DNA of 64,000 nucleotides. Origin: UMGS1820 sp045649725. GTDB taxonomy: Bacteria > Bacillota > Clostridia > Monoglobales > Monoglobaceae. The stretch spans positions 24,902 through 88,901 of the forward strand of contig JAZRQL010000025.1 in the NCBI GenBank assembly GCA_045649725.1, in the 5' to 3' direction. The stretch's first letter is position 1, and the number at the start of each line of letters is the position of its first letter. Under the pieces are notes generated by a model that was not told where the DNA came from, did not search any database, and worked only from the letters and a program-made list of their open reading frames with translations. Both the position numbers and the translations under genes were made by a program. Below are positions 1-8,879 of the stretch, piece by piece.

Positions 1-714
1 CCATTTATCTCAATACCAATACTTGTTTTATTCAGCGCAATTGCCCTCTTTACACCATCTGTATCAAGGTCTGTCATTATGCTTTCTGTTCTTCTTTTAG
101 CACCGATATTTTTCAGGAAAAATGACACCATAACAGCCCTTTTTATTTCAGCCGCAATAATCATATTTAATAATCCATACAGTTTAGAAAGTTATAGCTT
201 TCTTTTATCTTATGGGGCAACCCTTGGAATACTTTTATTTACCGTCCCTCTGTCTGCCGGTATTTCTTCCTTTTTATCAAAGATAAAACGCAAAAAATAC
301 TATCTTAAATTAAAACTTCCCTTGAAGTATTCAGCAAACTCTATCGCCCTCTCCGTAAGCGGAATTATTGGCACAGCATACTTTTCCGCCCGCTTCTTCG
401 GAAGAATATCTCTGTCAGGTATTCTTGCAAATCTCCTTATAACACCTCTTGTTGCCATATCCTTTATAGGCGGATATATTAACTGCCTGATATACTATAT
501 TTCCGTATCACTTTCAGAGTCAGTTGCTCTCTTTGTATTAAAGCCTGTTCTCTTCCTCACAAATATAATATCCACATTCTTTGGAAACGGCATATTATCT
601 CTTGATGTTCCACGCTCTGACAAGGGTTTCTTTATCGTATATATTGTAATCGTTTACATGTTTTATATATTACTAACAAACAAAAAGACTGCTGATAAAC
701 AGCAGTCCGAATAA
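1..714 (+). CDS. comEC: ComEC/Rec2-type DNA uptake channel, 3' end only
   Basis: The frame is open from the first base to a TAA at 712-714, so the start lies outside the window. The 237 visible residues form about six to seven membrane spans and match the Competence family core: an S-R-S stretch before the first full span, and SFLLSYGATLGI, which fits the family's GFQLSFxA motif. ComEC proteins carry single-stranded DNA across the membrane during transformation. The protein ends just after its last span with a short polar tail, so the C-terminal metallo-beta-lactamase domain of long ComEC proteins is missing here. hydE converges on it 4 bp away. The family call is firm; whether the gene is intact upstream cannot be seen. 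Confidence 0.8.
   Translation, partial: PFISIPILVLFSAIALFTPSVSRSVIMLSVLLLAPIFFRKNDTITALFISAAIIIFNNPYSLESYSFLLSYGATLGILLFTVPLSAGISSFLSKIKRKKYYLKLKLPLKYSANSIALSVSGIIGTAYFSARFFGRISLSGILANLLITPLVAISFIGGYINCLIYYISVSLSESVALFVLKPVLFLTNIISTFFGNGILSLDVPRSDKGFFIVYIVIVYMFYILLTNKKTADKQQSE
687..707 (-). terminator. Intrinsic terminator of hydE
   Basis: Perfect 8-bp stem (GACTGCTG/CAGCAGTC) with a 5-nt loop. On the minus strand it is followed by TTTTTG. It lies inside the last codons of the convergent comEC gene, so those codons also encode the hairpin. Confidence 0.75.
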
Positions 715-718
715 TCCG

Positions 719-1750
719 TTATTTAAGGGCATCTCCTCGCTCGTATGCAATTTCATACCCTGCCTCCCTTACCTTTTTATCAAGGATTTCCAACTGCTCG
801 GCACTTTCTGCGCCTGTGCAAAGCTTGTTGTCATACAGGTTATAAAGAACCTTTGTATCCTCAGGGGAAAGGTTTGGCATTATTACATTTGCCCCGGCTT
901 TTAACCCTCTTTCTCTTCCGTCAGGCGCTATTGTTCCCAAGGCGGTTGTTGCAGGGAGCAATGCTTTAGGGAAGGTAAGCCTTAATACAGACAAAAGCTT
1001 TAAGGTTTGATTTATATTCCCTGATTCAAACTTTGAAAATGGCGTGTCCTTATGAGTAATAAAGGGGCCGATTCCTATCATTTCAGGCTGTAACTCCTGC
1101 AAAAACCTGATGTCTGAAAGTATGCTTTCAGGAGTTTGATAAGGGGAGCCAACCATAAATCCGCTTCCTGTCTGGAATCCAATTTTCTTTAAATTAAAAA
1201 GACATTCTTTTCGGTACGAGAGCTTCATTCTTTCAGGATGAAGCTTTTTATAATGTTTCTCCGATGCAGTTTCGTGCCTTAAAAGATATCTGTCTGCCCC
1301 TGCATCAAACATTTTTTTATAACTGTCATAGCTTCTTTCACCTAAAGACAGAGTTACTGCACAGTCAGGATATTTTCCTTTAATCTCTGATATAATGCCA
1401 CACATCACATCGTCAGAATAGTAGTTATCCTCTCCGCCCTGCATAACAAAGGTGCGAAAACCAAGGTTATATCCTATTTCGCATCTTCTCATTATATCCT
1501 CTTTTGAAAGACGATATCTCTCCGCCGATTTGTTTGAGCATCTTATTCCGCAATAAAAGCAATCATTTTTACAGTAATTTGAGATTTCTATAAGGCCTCT
1601 TAAATAAACCTTTTTGCCGTAGAATTTCTGCCTTACCTTGTCTGCGGCTTTATGGAGATAATCTAAATCAAAATCCTCTTTTATAAGCTTTAAATATTCT
1701 TCATCGGTCAAATCCTGATTTTTTAAAAGTCTGTCTATTATCTCTGTCAT
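719..1750 (-). CDS. hydE: [FeFe]-hydrogenase maturation radical SAM protein HydE
   Basis: 343 residues, the usual HydE length. The radical SAM motif CX3CX2C is at C60, C64 and C67 within NYCKNDCFYCGIR, followed by the HydE/BioB-like YRLSKEDI and GFRTFVMQGGED segments and GSGFMVGSPYQT. HydE works with HydF and HydG to build the diiron H-cluster of [FeFe]-hydrogenase, so an [FeFe]-hydrogenase is expected elsewhere in the genome. No hydF, hydG or hydrogenase gene is in this window. It follows ftsZ at about 80 bp with a hairpin between, so it may be transcribed separately. The related family PylB is a less likely alternative, as there is no pyrrolysine gene nearby. Confidence 0.88.
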   Translation of the reverse strand: MTEIIDRLLKNQDLTDEEYLKLIKEDFDLDYLHKAADKVRQKFYGKKVYLRGLIEISNYCKNDCFYCGIRCSNKSAERYRLSKEDIMRRCEIGYNLGFRTFVMQGGEDNYYSDDVMCGIISEIKGKYPDCAVTLSLGERSYDSYKKMFDAGADRYLLRHETASEKHYKKLHPERMKLSYRKECLFNLKKIGFQTGSGFMVGSPYQTPESILSDIRFLQELQPEMIGIGPFITHKDTPFSKFESGNINQTLKLLSVLRLTFPKALLPATTALGTIAPDGRERGLKAGANVIMPNLSPEDTKVLYNLYDNKLCTGAESAEQLEILDKKVREAGYEIAYERGDALK

Positions 1751-1778
1751 ATATCAGCACTCCGTTTATTATATTAAA

Positions 1779-1807
1779 GGCTGTCGCATTCAACGAATAC
1801 AACAGCC
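1779..1807 (-). terminator. Hairpin between ftsZ and hydE, probable ftsZ terminator
   Basis: Imperfect stem: GGCTGT on one side pairs with ACAGCC on the other, and GCATTC with GAATAC. On the minus strand it is followed by TTTAATAT. The U-tract is weak, so read-through into hydE is possible. Confidence 0.5.
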
Positions 1808-1829
1808 CTTTATATTATTCTGTCAAATT

Positions 1830-2966
1830 TTATCTGTTCTTACGCAAGAAAACAGGTACGTCTATACCGTCATCATCTTTTCCCTTAACAAAAGGGCTTG
1901 GTGCAGCTTCAGGAGCAGCAGCTGGAGTAGCAGTAGCAGGCGCAGCAGCTGACTTACCGTTTCCGAATCTGCTTAAAAAACTGTCAAATGAGTTATCATT
2001 ACTCTGAGGTGCGTTTCCCTTAAAGCCTGTAGCAATAACAGTAATCTGAATTTCGTCACCGAGGCTTTCGTCAACGATTGCACCGATGATGATGTTTGCA
2101 TCATCATCCGCAGCCTCTTCAACTAATTCAGCAGCAGTCTTAACCTCTAAGATACCGAGGTCAGCACCACCTGTAACGTTAAGAATAACACCCTTTGCAC
2201 CTTCAATTGTTGTTTCTAAAAGCGGGCTATGTATAGCCTTTCTTGCAGCTTCTTCAGCACGAGCTTCTCCGGTAGCACGACCGATACCCATGTGAGCAAA
2301 GCCTGTATCTTTCATAATTGTCTTAATATCAGCAAAGTCAAGACTGATAAGACCAGGACGGGAAATAAGGTCTGAAATACCCTGAACACCCTGTCTTAAA
2401 ATGTCATCTGCCATACGGAAAGATTCTGTAAGAGGTGTTCTGTTTTCAGCAACCTCTAAAAGCTTGTCGTTAGGAATAACAACCAATGTATCAACAGCAC
2501 CCATAAGGTTTGTGATACCTTCATTACTGTTAGACTGACGAACCTTACCTTCAAACCAGAATGGCTTTGTAACGATACCAACAGTTAAAACTCCCATTTC
2601 CTTTGCAATTTCAGCAACGATAGGAGCAGCACCTGTGCCTGTACCACCACCCATGCCGGCAGTAACGAATACCATATCTGCGCCCTTGATAGCCTGCGCA
2701 ATTTCTTCGCGGCTTTCTTCAGCAGCCTTTTTGCCGATTTCAGGAACAGCACCTGCACCCAAACCCTTGGTAATCTTCTCACCTATTTGGATTTTCTGGG
2801 AAGCAGCTGAAAGAGCTAAATCCTGCTTATCTGTATTTACAGCAATAAACTCAACGCATTTTACCTCTGCTTCAATCATTCTGTTGACAGCGTTATTACC
2901 GCCGCCACCTACACCAATAACTTTAATTTGTGCAGGGTTAGTGTTTTCTGTGTCAAACTGGAACAC
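1830..2966 (-). CDS. ftsZ: Cell division protein FtsZ
   Basis: 378 residues. This is the tubulin-like GTPase that forms the cytoplasmic Z ring. It shows the N-terminal KVIGVGGGGNNAVNRM nucleotide-binding loop, the signature GGGTGTG at residues 106-112, and the NPNDKLL-region VVIPNDKLLE. A variable Ala/Pro-rich linker leads to the conserved C-terminal tail GIDVPVFLRKNR, which binds partners such as FtsA or SepF. The start is GTG at 2964-2966, 8 nt after AGGAGG. It is last in the dcw cluster, behind ftsQ, with its own promoter in the 187-bp gap. No ftsA is next to it. Confidence 0.98.
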   Translation of the reverse strand: MFQFDTENTNPAQIKVIGVGGGGNNAVNRMIEAEVKCVEFIAVNTDKQDLALSAASQKIQIGEKITKGLGAGAVPEIGKKAAEESREEIAQAIKGADMVFVTAGMGGGTGTGAAPIVAEIAKEMGVLTVGIVTKPFWFEGKVRQSNSNEGITNLMGAVDTLVVIPNDKLLEVAENRTPLTESFRMADDILRQGVQGISDLISRPGLISLDFADIKTIMKDTGFAHMGIGRATGEARAEEAARKAIHSPLLETTIEGAKGVILNVTGGADLGILEVKTAAELVEEAADDDANIIIGAIVDESLGDEIQITVIATGFKGNAPQSNDNSFDSFLSRFGNGKSAAAPATATPAAAPEAAPSPFVKGKDDDGIDVPVFLRKNR

Positions 2967-2996
2967 TATAAATTCCTCCTAACTGTACATTACTAA

Positions 2997-3014
2997 AACA
3001 GACAACTGTCTGTT
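2997..3014. repeat. 18-bp palindrome in the ftsZ 5' leader
   Basis: Two perfect 8-bp arms (AACAGACA and TGTCTGTT) around a 2-nt centre. It lies between the predicted ftsZ promoter (3070-3097) and the GTG start at 2966. It has the form of an operator or a small mRNA hairpin. No known regulator motif was recognised. Confidence 0.5.
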
Positions 3015-3069
3015 ATTTTCATCCTTGAAATATTATAATTACCCTTTTAATTATAACTATATATTTTAT

Positions 3070-3097
3070 ATTATACCACGAAATTTTATTTTGTAAA
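3070..3097 (-). promoter_or_regulatory. Predicted sigma-A promoter of ftsZ
   Basis: On the minus strand, TTTACA at 3097-3092, a 16-nt spacer and TATAAT at 3075-3070, with an extended TGn just before the -10. It would let ftsZ be made independently of the long dcw transcript. Confidence 0.6.
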
Positions 3098-3153
3098 GAT
3101 ATTTTTCATATTTTTTAAAAAAATGTTACAAAGCTTTTACACAAAAATTCTCT

Positions 3154-4212
3154 TTACTCTTCCTGAACTCCATCCATCTTCATAGAAGGCTCTTCCTGAA
3201 CTTCCTCTTCGGCAAGCTCCTCTGTCTTTTCTTCCTTGGCACTTTCTTCTTCGGCACCTTCTTCTGCGCCTTCTTCTTCTTCGGTGTCGCCTTCCTCTCC
3301 GATTTTATCCGTAACCTTAACTTCTTCCTTATCTTCAAAGGTTCTTGCATATATATCGTCACGGGTATAGTCTAAAATCAGGGTTTCGTAAGCAGATATC
3401 TTTGTATTTATAACCTCTGCTAAAAACTTTGCTCTGTATTCGATGTTTTCTATGGTTCCAAGCCTTACATCAAGACGATTTTCTATAACGAGGTTTACAT
3501 TTTGCATATCTGTTACGTTAATATATGTTGTTCTGTTTAAAAGCTCTGCATCGTTTAAGGCATTGCAGATTTTTATAGCTTCATTAAACTTATTTTCGTC
3601 ATTGCATTTTACTTTCTTGTTTTCATCTGTGCTTTTTGCCTCCACCCCCTCGATTAAAGGAATACTTAAAAACTCTTCCGCAGGTTGTTCTTCAGTTTCT
3701 TCAGGAGCACTTTCAGGCTCTGCTTCAGCGGATTCTTTCTCTGTAAGCTTATCAAAATTGGGAGTAAGCTTTTTAATTAACTCTGCTGTCTGTTCGCTTT
3801 CAACCTTTTTTATTATAACCGTTTCTTTGTCTATTGCCACACATTCCGCTCCTGCTTTGACATATGCAAACGGGATTCTCTCCGAAACAGCAATGCATAT
3901 CTTGTTAGGGAAAACTCTTCTTATGTTGGCTTCCTTTATCATAGGAAGCTTTTCAACGTTTCTTTCCGCCTTTCCAAGACCTATCAGGAATATATTTTTC
4001 CCGCCCATTATCTGCGCGTTTGCAAAAATTTCTTCACTTCCTACAAGAGAATTCCCCTCGCAATATACTTCAGAAACCTTAAATCCCGGTGCCATAAGAA
4101 CTCCCGCTGTAACAACAATTAAAACCAGCACCGCCACCAATATTCCAAAACGCACAGGAAAAGGCATCTTGCTTGTTTTATTTCGTTTGGATTTTCTTCT
4201 TCCTTTTTCCAC
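3154..4212 (-). CDS. ftsQ: Division protein FtsQ/DivIB with acidic extensions
   Basis: 352 residues. A lysine-rich cytoplasmic tail is followed by one membrane span (about residues 20-42) and an extracellular POTRA-like domain (KVSEVYCEGNSLVGSEEIF), then the FtsQ/DivIB region with PNKICIAVSERIPFAYV. FtsQ/DivIB links FtsL and DivIC to septal peptidoglycan synthases. Two unusual acidic parts stand out: a Glu/Ala/Pro-rich insert near residues 155-200 and a C-terminal tail of about 60 residues made mostly of Glu with Lys. The start is GTG at 4210-4212 after AGGAGG. It lies 18 bp downstream of murA. Confidence 0.88.
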   Translation of the reverse strand: MEKGRRKSKRNKTSKMPFPVRFGILVAVLVLIVVTAGVLMAPGFKVSEVYCEGNSLVGSEEIFANAQIMGGKNIFLIGLGKAERNVEKLPMIKEANIRRVFPNKICIAVSERIPFAYVKAGAECVAIDKETVIIKKVESEQTAELIKKLTPNFDKLTEKESAEAEPESAPEETEEQPAEEFLSIPLIEGVEAKSTDENKKVKCNDENKFNEAIKICNALNDAELLNRTTYINVTDMQNVNLVIENRLDVRLGTIENIEYRAKFLAEVINTKISAYETLILDYTRDDIYARTFEDKEEVKVTDKIGEEGDTEEEEGAEEGAEEESAKEEKTEELAEEEVQEEPSMKMDGVQEE

Positions 4213-4230
4213 GGGTTATTCCTCCTAAAT

Positions 4231-5481
4231 TTATATTCTCTGTATATCTGCACCTATCTCCCATAAGTTCTTTTCGATATTTTCATAGCCTCTGTCTATA
4301 TATTCAGTTCCGTCTAAAAAAGTCTGTCCTTCTGCAAAAAGACCTGCGCTTATAAGAGCCGCGCCCCCACGCAAATCCGATGCACAAACATCTCTTCCGT
4401 ATAATTTCTTTACGCCTTTTATCACAAGAGCTCCTCCGTCGGCTTTTATATCTGCTCCCATCTTCAAAAGCTCTTTTGCATATTTAAATCTGTTTTCAAA
4501 AATAGTTTCACAAATTTCCGAATATCCCTCTGCTGTTGTCATCACTGCCCCTATAAGAGGCTGAACATCTGTGGGAAACCCGGGATATGGCAGAGTTTTA
4601 AGAGACTTAATATTTGAAAGTCTGTTATAAGACCTTATTCTTAAACTGCTTTCATTCTCTTCTATATTACATCCCGCTCGCCTCAAAACCTCTGATACAG
4701 CTTTAAAGTGAGGGCATATTACATTTTTTAAACACACATCTCCCCCACACATGGCTGTCATACAGCAATAGGTTGCCGCCACAATTCTGTCAGGGATGAC
4801 TGTGTATTCACATCCGTGCAGATTTTTTCTCGGATAAATCATTATTGTATCCGTTCCTGCGCCTCTTACATCTGCTCCCATTTTATTGAGAAAGTTCTGC
4901 AAGTCTACTATTTCAGGCTCTCTTGCAGGGTTTACAATCCGTACTTCCGCTTCCCTTCCTGCACACATAAGCATAATGTTTTCAGTAGCGCCAACGCTTG
5001 GATACAGAAGAACTATTTCTCCTGATCTGACCTTTTCAAGTCTGCAGAAAATACAATCCCCTGCCTCTTCTATGTCTGCCCCAAGCTTTTTCATAGAATC
5101 TATGTGTATATCAATAGGTCTTTCCCCTAATCTGCAACCTCCAGGTCGGCATATAATTGCCTCTCCCTTTTTAGCAAGGAGCGCTCCTAAAAACATAACC
5201 GAAGATCGCATCTTTTTCATCAGTCGGTCAGGAATTTTTGTTTCGTCTGTATTTTTAGTACAGATTTCTATTCTGCCATCTTTATATTCTGCTCTGCAAC
5301 CTAATCCTATAAATATTTCAATAGACGAAAAAACATCCGAAATATGCGGACAATTATGTATAACACATTCCTCGTCCGTTAATAGAGTTGCTGACAAAAT
5401 CGGAAGAACAGCATTTTTGCTTCCCTGAACAAAAAGTTCACCATTTAGCTGTCTTCCACCGCTTATTATAAGCTTGCTCAC
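4231..5481 (-). CDS. murA: UDP-N-acetylglucosamine 1-carboxyvinyltransferase MurA
   Basis: 416 residues, full length. It transfers enolpyruvate from PEP to UDP-GlcNAc, the first committed step of peptidoglycan synthesis, in the cytoplasm. The N-terminus has the substrate-binding QGSKNAVLPILSA. The catalytic loop RPGGCRLGERPID holds the active-site Cys116, which is the fosfomycin target. The start is GTG at 5479-5481, behind GGAGG. It lies between murG and ftsQ in the dcw cluster, a common clostridial arrangement. A second murA paralogue, frequent in Firmicutes, cannot be judged from this window. Confidence 0.95.
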   Translation of the reverse strand: MSKLIISGGRQLNGELFVQGSKNAVLPILSATLLTDEECVIHNCPHISDVFSSIEIFIGLGCRAEYKDGRIEICTKNTDETKIPDRLMKKMRSSVMFLGALLAKKGEAIICRPGGCRLGERPIDIHIDSMKKLGADIEEAGDCIFCRLEKVRSGEIVLLYPSVGATENIMLMCAGREAEVRIVNPAREPEIVDLQNFLNKMGADVRGAGTDTIMIYPRKNLHGCEYTVIPDRIVAATYCCMTAMCGGDVCLKNVICPHFKAVSEVLRRAGCNIEENESSLRIRSYNRLSNIKSLKTLPYPGFPTDVQPLIGAVMTTAEGYSEICETIFENRFKYAKELLKMGADIKADGGALVIKGVKKLYGRDVCASDLRGGAALISAGLFAEGQTFLDGTEYIDRGYENIEKNLWEIGADIQRI

Positions 5482-5558
5482 TTTAATTCCTCCACTTCAA
5501 TCATATAGGTAAAGCTTTTCACATTACCGATATATGATTCCCGTGCCGGTTGTGTGCA

Positions 5559-6665
5559 TTAAAGGAGCCTCATTATTTCGTTATAGATAATATCAGCCGA
5601 GTCAGGAACGCCCATTCCAAGTGAGCCTTCTTCCATTTTTTTAAGAAGTTCAGGGGTTTCTACTGTTTCCTTAACAAGCTTATCTATTGTTTCAACAGAC
5701 AAATCTTTTTCAAGCAGAACCTTTGCTCCTCCGCCATTTTCTATGGCGCGGGCATTATGTTCCTGATGATTATCTGTAACATAAGGTGACGGAACAAGGA
5801 TAGCAGGCTTTCCTATAGCAGTGAGCTCTGCCAACGTGCTTGCACCTGCCCTTGAAATAACAAGGTCTGCCGCATTCATAGCTATATCCATATCATAGAT
5901 ATATTCAGAAACTTTTATATCCCCATATTTTTCAGGAGTGTATCCGTTTTCATTAAGCCTTTCCATTACCCCTGCATACTGGTTACTCTTGCCTGTTCCC
6001 ATAAGAATCTGATACTTTCCTTCATCCTTAACCTTGCAGATCCAGTCTGCAAAAGCCTTGTTAAAATCTCTTGCGCCAAGGCTTCCTCCAAAAATAAGGA
6101 TAAAAGGCTTATCATTAAGCTTAAGCTTTTCCCTTGCGTCTTTTTTCTTAACAGTGAGTATTGACGGTCTTATAGGCGTTCCTGTAAACACAACGTTTTT
6201 GCAGGAAGCCAAATGTTTTTTTGCCGCCTCTATTCCTATGGCTACCTTATCTATATATTTAGCTAAAATCTTTGTTGTAATCCCCGGGAACGCATTTGAT
6301 TCGTGAACAAACGTTGGTATTCCCATCTTTGCCGCCGCATATAAAACAGGACCACATACGTATCCCCCTGTACCTATAACAATATCAGGCTTGAATTTTC
6401 TGATTATCTTCATTGATGAAATAACAGCTCCGGGGAGTTCAGCCATTGTTTTTATCTTTGCAAGTGTACTGCTTCTGTCAAAGCCATGAATTTTTATTAA
6501 ATCAAGATTATATCCGCTATGAGGGATAAGGCTTACTTCAAGACCGCCTGCTGTTCCCACAAAGCTTATCTCTGTATTTTCATTTTTTTTGCTTATGTCC
6601 TTAGCAATAGCAAGAGCAGGGTTTATATGCCCTGCTGTTCCTCCGCCTGCAAATAAAATTTTCAA
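5559..6665 (-). CDS. murG: UDP-GlcNAc:undecaprenyl-PP-MurNAc-pentapeptide GlcNAc transferase MurG
   Basis: 368 residues. It converts lipid I to lipid II on the cytoplasmic face of the membrane. It shows the glycine-rich GGGTAGHINPALAIA N-terminus, IGTGGYVCGPV, FGGSLGARDFN and the C-terminal nucleotide-binding SRAGASTLAELTAIGKPAILVPSP. The start codon is TTG (6663-6665), preceded by AGGGGG; no ATG lies near enough to replace it. It is 11 bp downstream of ftsW. Confidence 0.96.
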   Translation of the reverse strand: MKILFAGGGTAGHINPALAIAKDISKKNENTEISFVGTAGGLEVSLIPHSGYNLDLIKIHGFDRSSTLAKIKTMAELPGAVISSMKIIRKFKPDIVIGTGGYVCGPVLYAAAKMGIPTFVHESNAFPGITTKILAKYIDKVAIGIEAAKKHLASCKNVVFTGTPIRPSILTVKKKDAREKLKLNDKPFILIFGGSLGARDFNKAFADWICKVKDEGKYQILMGTGKSNQYAGVMERLNENGYTPEKYGDIKVSEYIYDMDIAMNAADLVISRAGASTLAELTAIGKPAILVPSPYVTDNHQEHNARAIENGGGAKVLLEKDLSVETIDKLVKETVETPELLKKMEEGSLGMGVPDSADIIYNEIMRLL

Positions 6666-6676
6666 AATAATTCCCC

Positions 6677-7840
6677 CTATATAGGTAACTTGGTTTGTTT
6701 TGAAACATTAAGCACAACGCCCATTTCAGCCATTGTTATACACAGGGCTGTTCCACCATAACTAAAGAATGGCAATGGCATTCCCGTAACAGGAACCGAT
6801 GATGTTACAACGGCTATATTAATAAGCGCCTGAAGAGTAACAATACCTACGACACCGATTACCAAAAGTGTTCCGAATAAGTCAGGTGCCTTCATAGCTA
6901 TCTGAATTCCGCGAACAAGTAATGCTATAAACAAAAGAATTAAAATAATCGCTCCGATTAAGCCAAGTTCCTCACATACAACCGAGAAAATAAAGTCATT
7001 CTGTGGTTCAGGTAAGGCCTGAAACTTTTGCTTACTCTGTCCAAGACCTACGCCGAATATTCCCCCTGAACCTATAGCATAAAGGGACTGAACTATCTGC
7101 CATCCGCTACCCTGCGCATCTGCAAACGGGTCTAAAAATGACACAACTCTTTGCAAACGGTAAGGTTCTATCGCTATAAGAACCACAATACCCACTACAG
7201 CAGGAATCATTATGTATCCAAAGTGCTTAAGAGGAACTCCCCCTACAAAAAGTATAAGCATAGATGTTATACTTATAAGCATTACACAAGAAAAGTGTGG
7301 TTCAAGCATAAGGAGGAACACATATATCCCAAGCAATATAAGGTATGGCATAAATCCGTTTTTAAATGACTTTATATCCTTTTGCCCCGAAGCAGTACTT
7401 ACGTTATACGAAAACAAAACTATCATCGCAATCTTTGCAACTTCTGATGGCTGAAATCCGAAAAGCCATCTTGTGGCACCATTAACCGTTGTACCAAGAG
7501 GTGTGATAACTAAAAGAAGCAGAACTAATCCACCTGCGTACATTGCTCCGGCAAGCTTTTTGCCTAATCTGTGGTAGTCGAAGTTGGCAATACCAAACAT
7601 AGCAGCTGTACCTAATATAACCCAGAATGCCTGCCTTTTTACAAAGTAAAAAACGTCGTCATACATAGCATAAGCTCTTGCGCTTCCGGCACTTAACAAC
7701 ATCATCAACCCGTAAATAGCCAAAAGCCCTACTATCAGAAGAAAGACATAGTCCATCTTTCCGCCAACAGATAAGAAGCTTGACACAAACTGACGTATCC
7801 CGTTGCTTTTTTTACTCTTTTTATATTCACCGCTTTTCAT
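6677..7840 (-). CDS. ftsW: Lipid II polymerase of the FtsW/SpoVE family
   Basis: 387 residues with about ten membrane spans: a SEDS-family glycosyltransferase that polymerises lipid II at the septum. Family marks include the QPSEVAKI segment, YRLQRVVSFLDPFAD, and the C-terminal GMPLPFFSYGGTAL. A basic cytoplasmic tail precedes the first span. Its place between mraY and murG, in one cluster with a PASTA-bearing SpoVD-type PBP, argues for FtsW/SpoVE rather than RodA. Only one such gene is present here, so vegetative versus spore-cortex roles cannot be separated. The start is ATG at 7838-7840. Confidence 0.9.
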   Translation of the reverse strand: MKSGEYKKSKKSNGIRQFVSSFLSVGGKMDYVFLLIVGLLAIYGLMMLLSAGSARAYAMYDDVFYFVKRQAFWVILGTAAMFGIANFDYHRLGKKLAGAMYAGGLVLLLLVITPLGTTVNGATRWLFGFQPSEVAKIAMIVLFSYNVSTASGQKDIKSFKNGFMPYLILLGIYVFLLMLEPHFSCVMLISITSMLILFVGGVPLKHFGYIMIPAVVGIVVLIAIEPYRLQRVVSFLDPFADAQGSGWQIVQSLYAIGSGGIFGVGLGQSKQKFQALPEPQNDFIFSVVCEELGLIGAIILILLFIALLVRGIQIAMKAPDLFGTLLVIGVVGIVTLQALINIAVVTSSVPVTGMPLPFFSYGGTALCITMAEMGVVLNVSKQTKLPI

Positions 7841-7875
7841 TTTTCTTCCTCCGATACATTTTGTATTTCAGAGAA

Positions 7876-8868
7876 TTACCCAAAGAAGAACATTATAGCA
7901 CAAACTATCAGGGTTACTCCTGTAAATACAGCTACGATTTTTGTTTCCTTCCATCCACACATTTCAAAATGATGATGGATAGGGCTCATTTTAAATATTC
8001 TTTTTCCTGTTGTCTTAAAGGATATTACCTGCAAGATAACAGACAAGGATTCACAAACATATACTATACCAACTATAATTAAGGCGAGAGGCTGTTCTAA
8101 AACAATAGCCATTCCGCTTATTGCTCCGCCTAAAAACAGCGAGCCTGTATCACCCATAAACACCTTTGCAGGATACTTGTTATAAAATAAGAATCCCAAA
8201 AGTCCGCCAACCACCATTGCCGCAAAGAGAGCAACTGTTGAATTCGGAAAGCTTCCAAACTCTGCAAAGAGCATGTAGAAAAGCGCAACCACAATTGTTA
8301 TGGATGTTGCAAGTCCGTCAAGACCATCTGTTAAATTAACACTGTTTACTGTAGCTAAAATAACAAGAACAGAAAGAGGTATAAAGAAAACCCCGATATC
8401 AAAAGCAAGGCTTGTAAAAGGAATTCTTATCTCTGTGCTGATACCCTCTCCATAAACTGCCCAACATACAAATCCTATAGCCGCAATAAGCTGAAGAAGA
8501 AACTTCTGTTTTGCAGTAAGGCCTAAATTTCTTTTTAATATTACCTTTATATAATCATCTATAAAGCCGATTAATCCATACACCAAAGCTACTGTGAGCA
8601 AAAGGAACATTGTGGAATTGCATGGCATATCTATACCTGCAAATATTCCTGCCAGGTAGCAAATCGCTGCCATAATTATGATAGCAAATATAAATATAAA
8701 TCCGCCCATTGTTGGTGTTCCTGACTTGCTTGCATGCCAAGCAGGACCCTCTTCTCTTATTTCCTGACCGAACTTAAGACGTCTTAAAACAGGAATCAAC
8801 AAAACTCCTAATATCAAAGATATAATAAGAGCACCAACTCCGCCTAATAATATGTACATAATCATCAC
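7876..8868 (-). CDS. mraY: Phospho-N-acetylmuramoyl-pentapeptide transferase MraY
   Basis: 330 residues with about ten membrane spans. It attaches phospho-MurNAc-pentapeptide to undecaprenyl phosphate to make lipid I. Signatures are KSGTPTMGGF, FIDDYIK (catalytic Asp pair), NLTDGLDGLA, GDTGSLFLGG and the SPIHHHFEMCGWKE end motif. The start is uncertain: GTG at 8866-8868, ATG at 8863-8865 or ATG at 8857-8859, all close behind an AAGGG site. It is 11 bp after murF. In many Firmicutes murD follows mraY; here ftsW follows directly. Confidence 0.96.
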   Translation of the reverse strand: MMIMYILLGGVGALIISLILGVLLIPVLRRLKFGQEIREEGPAWHASKSGTPTMGGFIFIFAIIIMAAICYLAGIFAGIDMPCNSTMFLLLTVALVYGLIGFIDDYIKVILKRNLGLTAKQKFLLQLIAAIGFVCWAVYGEGISTEIRIPFTSLAFDIGVFFIPLSVLVILATVNSVNLTDGLDGLATSITIVVALFYMLFAEFGSFPNSTVALFAAMVVGGLLGFLFYNKYPAKVFMGDTGSLFLGGAISGMAIVLEQPLALIIVGIVYVCESLSVILQVISFKTTGKRIFKMSPIHHHFEMCGWKETKIVAVFTGVTLIVCAIMFFFG

Positions 8869-8879
8869 AGCCCTTTCAA

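Noticed and set aside
3443..4228. 261-codon open frame on the plus strand across ftsQ
   Set aside because: It is the antisense of ftsQ codons; the translation is Ser/Phe/Thr-rich low-complexity sequence with no family likeness or ribosome binding site.
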